Source: Beaufortia kweichowensis (Eukaryota > Chordata > Actinopteri > Cypriniformes > Gastromyzontidae). From it: DNA of 64,000 bases. The DNA lies in contig CM032811.1 of assembly GCA_019155185.1 (NCBI GenBank), positions 4,554,215 through 4,618,214 on the forward strand. The letters run 5' to 3'. The notes under the pieces were generated by a model. It made no database searches. It saw only the letters and a list, made by a program, of their open reading frames with translations, and was not told the DNA's origin. Of this stretch, positions 56,920 through 64,000 are shown one piece after another; the stretch's first letter is position 1, and the number at the start of each line of letters is the position of its first letter. The translations under genes and the position numbers were made by a program.

Positions 56920-57440
56920 CTAGTTAACTAGCGGGAGGGCGTATAGCTAGCGTGGGGTGTGTTATCCTATGTCAGGATGATTGGTAGCTCTGGTTCCTCT
57001 TTCCTCAGGGACGTGTACAGCTCCCTCCGTCCCCTTCTATGAAAACCGCTAGCGAGTTGGAACGACTTGTTAAACAAATGCACGCCTGTTAACATTTTGT
57101 TTTCTTGCGTCGCCGTTGGCTAACACCAGTCCAGCAGCATGCTGATGCTCTGTGCGGCGGGAGGATGCTAGCGTGTTCCCGTGACGATGGATGCCGTGCT
57201 GCTCCTGATTCCAGAACGGTGCCGGAGAAGGGGAGGGACCTCTGGGGATGCTCGGGTTACTGCCGTCGCATCCTGCTGCATTAGCCGGGCACTGTGAAAT
57301 AACAACCTGCCATATGGAACGCTCTGCCAGCCCCGCACAGACTCCACATCATGCAACACCTTAATTAAGAGATCTTTGTTCAGAGGTTTTCTGGTTTCGT
57401 TTTTCTTACACCTTACCCGATCCATCCTGATGCGGCATCT
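56920..57440. promoter_or_regulatory. GC-balanced candidate regulatory block
   Basis: CpG-containing unique sequence (gttaactagcgggagggcgt, cttgcgtcgccgttggctaa, ctgtgcggcgggaggatgct). The 85-codon minus frame 57425-57168 starts MDRVRCKKNETRKPLNKD and has no recognisable family; an unannotated exon is possible but unsupported. The repeated gctagc words (near 56946, 57048, 57167) are notable. Confidence 0.35.
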
Positions 57441-57492
57441 TGATGCGAAATGGGCTTTTGTTCTCTTGTGATGGTTTAGTTAGCGCTCCCAG

Positions 57493-57790
57493 TAAAGATT
57501 TTAAATGGAATAGTTCACCCAAAATTACATTTTTGTCTAAACACCCATGCTATTCGAAATCTTTTATTTTTAGGGATAGTTCTCCAAAAATATAATTGTT
57601 AACATTTATTTACACTCATTTCAAACCTGTATATGACAATGGATGTCATATTGTTTGGTTACCAACGTTCTTCAAAAATCTTCATTTGTGTTTTGCAGAA
57701 AAAGGAAAGGTCAGAAGAGTAATAAGTGACACAACAGCGTATAGGATATGCCATGTGAGTAGACAACAACATTTTCTTTTTTGGGTGTAC
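57493..57790 (+). mobile_element. M2 dispersed repeat, rearranged
   Basis: Holds the family's end word (tggaatagttcacccaaaat) and body words (acactcatttcaaacctgta, tgtttggttaccaacgttct, tcaaaaatcttcatttgtgt). The central block is shortened compared with 59209-59470. Confidence 0.55.
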
Positions 57791-57899
57791 TGTCCCTTTA
57801 AATGTTCAAAGATTGCTTTAAGACATACAAATGTAGTTTGTGAAGGAGAATTTAAAGGCAAGGAAGAAGCTCGTCTTTGTGTTGAAGTGATGTTGGTGT

Positions 57900-58730
57900 A
57901 GTATGTTGAGTAAAAGGCCTCTGAGAGCGACCGTGCTCAACATGGCCCTCTTGTGACCCCACTTTGGGCAAGACAATGAACACCCTTGAAAAGCCTTTTT
58001 GTCCTTCCTTTGCTACATGCTCTTCTCTTTGTGCCCGCCTAAAAGGGGCTTACCTTTATAAATCCTCTCAGTGCCTCTGGCGACGTGGAACCGTAGGCTT
58101 TACCTTCCCTGTTCGCTGTAGTTCTTTGAGGGTTCCTCGAATTTACATCTGCGACGCGTTCGCTAGATTTTATTAAGATGACGTCCCGAAAAAAGTTCTC
58201 GTTCTAATTTCCCAGGCCTGTCTCTTAAATACAAATCGAATCCTACAAGTTTTTCTCGGGCTGGCGCATATTTGGTTGCATTGCAATTACATCGTTTGCG
58301 AGAACTGAAATCTTAACAGACCCCTGCGCTGTGCAAAGCAATTTTTTTAAACAGTAAACGTGTCTAAAGAGCATGAAGGGGCCGGAGGGTCTTCAAGGGC
58401 TATAGCGAACGAGCTAATTAATGCAAAGTACAGCCAGGGGATTCGTGCTCATAACCGGCTTCCTCTGCTCTGTAGTAATCACACGGCTTTCGGGAGTATG
58501 GAGAAAGGAGGCCCTTAGGAGCAAGTGTGGGGCCCGCACTTAATATCTTGGCGTGCCAGGAGTGAGTTATGCTTTGCTGTATATAAATGAACCTCTAGAC
58601 TCGCACCTTGCATCCTCATTTATGGACTAAGTTGGCACAGTTCTGCTCCAGCTGATTAATGCACTACGCCTAAATTAATTTTACAACTATGTGGATCTCA
58701 GCGAGAGGAAATTGCTCTGTTTTGTGACCG
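57900..58730. promoter_or_regulatory. Candidate conserved non-coding element (large)
   Basis: Long unique block. 58370-58730 is especially enhancer-like, with aacgagctaattaatgcaaa (58409), gctgattaatgcactacg (58650) and cctaaattaattttac, set in GC-balanced sequence (aggagcaagtgtggggcccg). No reading frame of note. Confidence 0.43.
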
Positions 58731-59208
58731 TTAGAATGAAAAGTGACAGACAGCTTGGTTTTTATTTGCTTCTGTCTTGCTTTCAGAGATTTCAGGTAAT
58801 TATCGGCAGGTTGGGCTATATTTAGCTGTGCATCGTCTCCGGAAAGTCACGCAGATGTTGACACGTTAGACTTGATCCCCACCGTGCAAAAACAGTGGGT
58901 GGAGTTTATCAGTGTTTACCTTGGGTTCAAAACGTTGTGTTTATTTTAATATATCGATTTTTGAGAGCAGTAGTGGCAGTGTGCTGATTTCTTTTGTGTA
59001 TAATGATACATCTCATCAGTATCTTGATAGAACAGTATTATAGTTCATATCTTATTTTTTGCTAATAAATCTGACTTTATATTGGTGAAAGAACACATGT
59101 ACTTTTATGAACAAAAAATGAAATTTTGAATAATGTGCATAATCCATGCAATGACGACTGCCATCAATGTCCAAAATGGACAAAAAGTCAGCATGTTTGT
59201 ATCAAAAA

Positions 59209-59470
59209 AGGGATTGTTCACCCCCCCAAAAAAAACCCTCTTGTTGTTTAAAACCTGTATATAACTTTTCTGTCTTCTGTGGAACACAAAAGAAAATATT
59301 TAGAGAAATGTCAGCCGAATGTGGTTTTGTTTTCATACAATGGAAGTCAATGGGAGTCAGTGTTGTTTGGTTACCAACATTCTTCAAAATATCTTCTTTT
59401 GTGTTCTGCAGAAGAAAGTACGTCATACAGGTTTGGAATGACATGAGGGTAAATAAATGATTTTTATTTT
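59209..59470. mobile_element. M2 dispersed repeat, best-preserved copy
   Basis: Hairpin-like structure: left arm ggattgttcaccccc, aaacctgtatataacttttc, ttctgtggaacacaaaagaa; right arm ttcttttgtgttctgcagaa, gtcatacaggtttggaatga, catgagggtaaataaatg. The centre carries caatggaagtcaatgggagt and ttggttaccaacattcttca. This is a very common cyprinid-type repeat; no coding capacity. Confidence 0.7.
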
Positions 59471-59639
59471 TTTTAGGACCAGTTGGCAATTTTACATCCC
59501 CTAACTACTGAAATATTAATGATTCAGGCTCAAGGTTCATAACATCCCCATCCTTTATTAGTTTTCCCATGGTACTATTAAGAGTGATGCACATAAAATG
59601 TGTATAATAGACATCTACGACACTGTGGGTTCTTCAAGT

Positions 59640-60260
59640 TAAGTTTGGTCTGGCTGTTAAAAATCTTCAGCTAGTAATGCCAGGCATGCCATCAGCTTGT
59701 CCAATAAGCACATGAGTCCGCGGTTGGTTACACCGACGGTGTATTTAGCAACATCGGTGGCATTTGAATGTGGCGACTATAAGTAACAGCCATCAAACAG
59801 ACACTGGGCTTTTTGTCACCACTGAAGAAATCTTCTTAAAGTCTCACTGACAGCAGCACATTCCCACCTGTCACCGTTTCACAGAGCTCTCTCACAGGAG
59901 CTGATGTGCATTATACTTAATCCCTTTTAGCCGTAGACTTTTTGTGACTGTTTGTGAATTGAATGCTAAAGAAAACCGCATCCCATAGCTTGAATCTGAC
60001 CCGGACCGAAACTGTTTAATTGGCATCACTTCAGTTGCGCAATGGTGGAGACAAATGAATGTGTTTTGATCATTAATAGCATTTCTATCTCTTCCCTTAT
60101 CCCTTCAGGAGCCCTACAATCATTTCGTTCTCAATCACTTTTCCACCCCATTAACTTTTAGTCACGCCCGCAAAGCACGATGGCGATAAAACGGTTGAGT
60201 CAGCACATGCCGCACCCTTACAAACGTTCTCTAGAAGAACCCAAACTCAAAATCTGCTTG
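59640..60260. promoter_or_regulatory. Candidate conserved non-coding element cluster
   Basis: Two adjacent balanced blocks. The first has caataagcacatgagtccgc, ttacaccgacggtgtattta and ccacctgtcaccgtttcaca. The second has cacttcagttgcgcaatggt and ttaacttttagtcacgcccg. No frames of interest and no repeats. Confidence 0.42.
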
Positions 60261-61006
60261 TGGGCTGACCGTTTTGTGGCGTAGTTGGACATTTAGTAGG
60301 AAGTTGAAGTGTTGTGTTTCTTAATTGTTTTGCTTCAGGGTTTAGATTTTACATTGGCCATTATTAAACATGACTTCTGGATTGTATTTTCTTTTACAGT
60401 ACATCGCATGGTCTTGTTTTAGTTCATGTTTTTAGAATCTGAAAAATTTGGATAATTTGTAACAACATATTGACCAAATGCTTTCTCAAATAACCTGGGC
60501 ATGAAATCATGCAATTGATAAGCCAATACTCTTGAAAATTATACTTATTTTGCAATTCTGTCATAAGTAAGCGATACAATTTCATAAGTAAGCGATATAA
60601 GGTACAGGAAGCGAGAATAATCATGGCTGAAGGGTGTTGTTAGGCCCGAAACGAAGCAGTTACTACAAAATACAAAAATCACAGACGAAAGATATGTATT
60701 AATGCAACTTTCATAGCGTAGAATCAGAAAAATAGTCCCTTTATTGACTAATATGTTTACTTATATGCTCGGTATGGTTGTTAAGAACGCTGTTCAGTGA
60801 TGCACAGAATCGTTGGGTGAAGCGCTCATAGACGTGTTTTATTCATGTTAAAGCATTGACCAATCAGAATGAAGGACTAACCTTTTATATATGCTTTAAG
60901 ATATTCATTTCATATACCCACGACCCTATCAGAAGAGACATGTACCTATTTCTGGGTGTTGACCCTCTACTTGTGAACTACTACATTAGCAATTTAAAAG
61001 TATAGC
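60261..61006. other. Intronic/intergenic DNA with a small tandem repeat
   Basis: No gene recognised. Contains a two-unit tandem repeat at 60561-60600 and a dispersed-repeat word (ttgaccaatcagaatgaagg) near 60857. Confidence 0.35.
60561..60600 (+). repeat. Two-unit 21-bp tandem repeat
   Basis: tcataagtaagcgatacaat(t) is followed directly by tcataagtaagcgatataa, a recent duplication of one unit. Confidence 0.85.
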
Positions 61007-61440
61007 ATGGCATGTGTTAATTTAGATCAGTTTGTGACCGAGAAACTGAAGAAAGCGCAGATTGCTCCCAGAAGATCCTTCAGGCCAATTCTCCCTAAGA
61101 TGGCTAACCGAGACCTCCTCTCGCTCGCATCCGTAAGTACGAGTATGGAATAAGTAGCCGCTGCTGGAGATGGACAATAGATGTGAAAAGTGTTAGCTTG
61201 GGCTGCAGTCAGGCAGTTAAGCGGCGGGTTGAAAGCACACCTGTGGAGATCGGGGAGGGTAATCGGATTTCCCTCTTGGTGTTTTGGCCGCTCACCGCTT
61301 TTCATATGTTTTATATTTATGGAGCATTCTGGGCCAGCCAGCACCCTTCTCCAACCCTCACCGCTCTGATTAGATCCAGGATGATGACTGTGGCCCAGAG
61401 CTAAAGTGATCAATCCTAATTTGTCGGCAGAATTAGATTA
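61007..61440. promoter_or_regulatory. Candidate CNE overlapping the 128-codon minus frame
   Basis: Balanced unique block. The minus-strand frame 61413-61027 (128 codons) has no recognised domain, and a 73-codon plus frame overlaps it, so openness on both strands is likely compositional. Words include ttcatatgttttatatttat and ggccgctcaccgcttttc. A splice-like plus-strand exon candidate lies at 61031-61132. Confidence 0.35.
61031..61132 (+). other. Candidate coding exon (102 nt, phase 0)
   Basis: 102 nt between an acceptor-like tttagatcag| and a consensus donor |gtaagtac. The frame is open and balanced in codons, reading FVTEKLKKAQIAPRRSFRP and then ILPKMANRDLLSLAS. The frame extends upstream to an ATG at 61007, so it could also be a 46-codon chance frame. 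Length divisible by three and phase 0 would fit the ATG-only first exon at 33114, but the acceptor lacks a good pyrimidine tract and I recognise no family. Confidence 0.15.
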
Positions 61441-62749
61441 ATATAGAATAGATACAGTGCGCTGACCCGCTGGTTTAAAGGATGTCTCGCTGTCGTGAAT
61501 CCGTAATGAAGCCTTAAAGGTATAGTTTATTAAAAATATAACAATTGTGTCATTGTTTACTCGTCATGCTTGTTAATGCTGGTGGGGATTTTTCACATAT
61601 CTTTTTTATTATGTCTGACATGCTTTCATTTTCCATGTGGCATGTCGAACTGGCTTATAACATTTGGATACAGATTACTAGAGCACTGTCATTTACCTGG
61701 CGTGTTTCAAACAGCCTTGTTGCGGTAATGATGGTGTTTATTACAATAAAAGTTTTCTCACCTGCAAGTTATTCCATGGAAGCCCAGTCTGGTTTTGATT
61801 TGTTTTGGATGATGATGTCATAGCTGGGCCATTAAAAGATATTAGTTTCGTTGAAAAATATCACGCTCCGTTGATTTTCATACGATGGTATTTTATCATA
61901 TATCATCATACTGTATCTTGTTATTGTTTGCAAGGCTCTCCTAAATCTTAACTGCAGATGCTAAACATAAAAGGATGAAAGTGGCATATGTGCTTTCTCT
62001 GTCTTTGGCATCCTGAACAATCCCATAATTCAATTCCAAGAGAATTTTCCAGCTAAAAGACAACATTATGGTATTGAAAGATTTGCCCCACCCACAATCG
62101 ACTTGCATTGCAGGTAGAAAATGCTTTTGGTTGTTAGATTGACAGACAGAGCTTTTGAGGAAGATGAGCATTTCCCTTTACTCTGCAAATCTCTGTTGTG
62201 TGTTTTCTGATCTTTCTCCGAGCTGGTGCCAATGAAATTGTCTTTGAAAACCATCATGGTCAATGTACGGCTTTTGGTTTATCCAGCTTAGCAAATATTT
62301 ATGAATTGAGAGTTGTGCGCTGGAGATTTTGTGTATCCTATCTTAGGCTTTCCGCTTTTACATTGAGGTTTAACACTTGGACTTTGTTATTCTGTTCGTT
62401 TATACTGTGTAAAGCTTTACTTGATATTCTTAAGTTTGTAATCATTTTAAAGCAGATTGTAGCAACAGGTTAATAAATATCTTCTGAAGCATGACGATAC
62501 ATTTTTAGGAAAGTTTTCACCCATGCTTTGGAAAATTAACGAAAGCAAACCTGACAGCACTGTCACATCTAACATATCTTCACCTTGCATTTTAAAGAAA
62601 AAGAAATTCTCCAGAGAGTCTTGTATGCGGTAAAATGCGTAGGGATTTTTTTTGGCAGAGTAGACATGAAAATACAGGTGTACAGACTCAATTTTCAGCT
62701 TGGCTTTTCATTACTTTGGGAAACCTGACGCTAGGTAGTATATCAACCT
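61441..62749. other. Mixed DNA, nothing firm
   Basis: A fragment of the M2 terminal word occurs near 61515 (ttaaaggtatagtttattaa). Frames at 61545-61823 (92 codons) and 62198-62473 (91 codons) show no recognised domain. 62190-62300 is moderately balanced. Confidence 0.3.
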
Positions 62750-63050
62750 GTCACTGTCTTTTTGCCTGTCTGCTTTCAGGGCAGATGCAGTTGAGAGAAT
62801 TCAGGCCGAAGCTCTTGGCCTCCATTTTATCTTTGTGATGAAAGAGAGAATAGAAAGCAACTGACATCGCTGAATGCCCCAAACACACCGTATTTTTACA
62901 GAACCACCTGATATCTCCTAAAAACTTTTGGAAAACAAGTTCTTTCGAGGTTTTCAGCAGGGGCCTGGGATCCCGCAGATATCCGGCACTGACTGCAGTC
63001 ATCAGATTATATCTGATTGGCTGGCTTTAATTAAAGCCACACAAGTATTT
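62750..63050. promoter_or_regulatory. Candidate CNE with perfect TAATTA palindrome
   Basis: Unique balanced block (gcagatgcagttgagagaat, gcctgggatcccgcagatat). It ends with the perfect 18-bp palindrome TGGCTTTAATTAAAGCCA at 63022-63039, centred on a homeodomain-type TAATTA core. Chance frames exist on both strands. Confidence 0.42.
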
Positions 63051-64000
63051 TTCATCCTATTTGTTGATAAGTTGATGAATTACAAGCTACTGGGTTAAAG
63101 GAAGGAGGTTGATCATTAAAATCGAATCATTCAAAAAAAGTCTTTTTTTTAGAGCAGCCTTGCATCTATAAATCATGCAAAATAACAACATAAAGTTGTT
63201 ATTTACAATAAACATTTAATGCAAACATTCTAGCAAATGGGGTCTTTTATTTAAAATTTTATTTTACAACTTAAATTAAAAATGTGATTGCCAGTTTATG
63301 CTTGCATTAAAACATTGGCTTACAGAAAATACAGGCACCCAAACACATAAGTTTGCTCTGTCTGGCAAGCAGACCATGTTTTAGCTGATAGGAGGATGAC
63401 AGATCTGGGTTTCAGCATCAGTGACTACAAAGAATTACTCTGCAAAGATAATTTACTGAAACAGTGCAGCGACCCTCTTTCCACGGGATCATTCCTATCA
63501 GCTTTCTTTGAAAACAGAAAAAGAGAAAAGCTATTTATGCTTCTCATAAGATCAGCAATTTTAATATTCTGATTAAAGCAATTTCATTTCATTTCTAATT
63601 TGCTATTTTTGCATTTTAGGCCAGACTGACTCCCTTGAGATGGTTATGCTGTATATACCCTTTTTTAATGTTTGGAGTATTGTGCCATTTCTACATTTGA
63701 AAATAGTCAACACTGGGAGATATTCAACCGTAAATTGATTAAACTGCTGTCATTAAGTAGCAATAAAGAACTGAAAACCTTGTTTTGTAATACAGAAATG
63801 AAAAAGGCCTAGATAGTTTTTCATCAAAGTTCACTCTCTCAAAGTGGCCTAACTTCCTTAAAAGAACTTTATTATATCAATATATAATAGTTGCCATTGG
63901 AAGTTTAAGAACTTCATGAGTAATGAAGATGCTTGACTCTAATTGTGGCTGTCATTCAGGAATTCATATCACATTGATATTTGCTTATATTTACCCTTGA
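63051..64000. other. Mixed DNA with one possible conserved patch
   Basis: 63380-63560 (gcatcagtgactacaaagaa, ccacgggatcattcctatca) is balanced and unique and may be a small CNE. The remainder is AT-rich with nothing recognised up to the window end. Confidence 0.3.

Noticed and set aside
61027..61413. 128-codon minus-strand frame as a gene
   Set aside because: Overlaps an open plus-strand frame and a splice-like segment on the other strand; no recognised domain.

Overview
The window is a gene-poor stretch of vertebrate nuclear DNA, most probably from a teleost and quite likely a cyprinid. The evidence is the repeat content: an L2-clade LINE 3' end with the fish tail motif GATAAAAGCGTCAGCTAAATG, tRNA-derived SINE remnants, a Harbinger-type MITE, hAT- and Tc1/mariner-type MITEs, TTAA-flanked hairpin MITEs, and the dispersed fish repeat of the 'ttcaaacctgtatgac / gttggttaccaac' type. 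No operons, prokaryotic genes, rRNAs or intact tRNAs are visible. No long open reading frame is convincing: the longest are 136 and 128 codons and lie in balanced-composition DNA where long frames arise by chance.

Layout. 1-32.7 kb is AT-rich intergenic DNA with scattered mobile elements: Harbinger derivative at 3910-4575, an inverted pair of one MITE family at 7.6-9.1 kb, a 379-bp direct duplication at 10.0/12.8 kb, an L2 3' end at 11.9-12.3 kb, nested MITEs at 19.6 kb, a hairpin MITE at 23.1-23.5 kb and a hAT-like element at 30.5-30.9 kb. Between them are islands of unique, balanced sequence with homeodomain/POU-like motifs that look like conserved non-coding elements (CNEs). At 32.7-33.65 kb is the only CpG-rich, promoter-like block. 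It holds a candidate first exon ending in an ATG placed directly against a splice donor (ATG|gtgagc), with an upstream in-frame stop. If it is real, the rest of the window (33.1-64 kb) is first intron on the plus strand, again filled with CNE-like islands.

The right half also holds a hAT MITE with a SINE nested in it (43.6-44.4 kb), an unusual very recent A-B-A'-C-B' duplication (46.5-48.6 kb) involving CNE-like sequence, and a Tc1-like element with an inserted LINE 3' end (55.6-56.7 kb). The picture is the regulatory domain of a developmental gene: one candidate start exon amid many putative enhancers. The gene itself cannot be named from this sequence. The CNE calls rest on texture only and need cross-species alignment.
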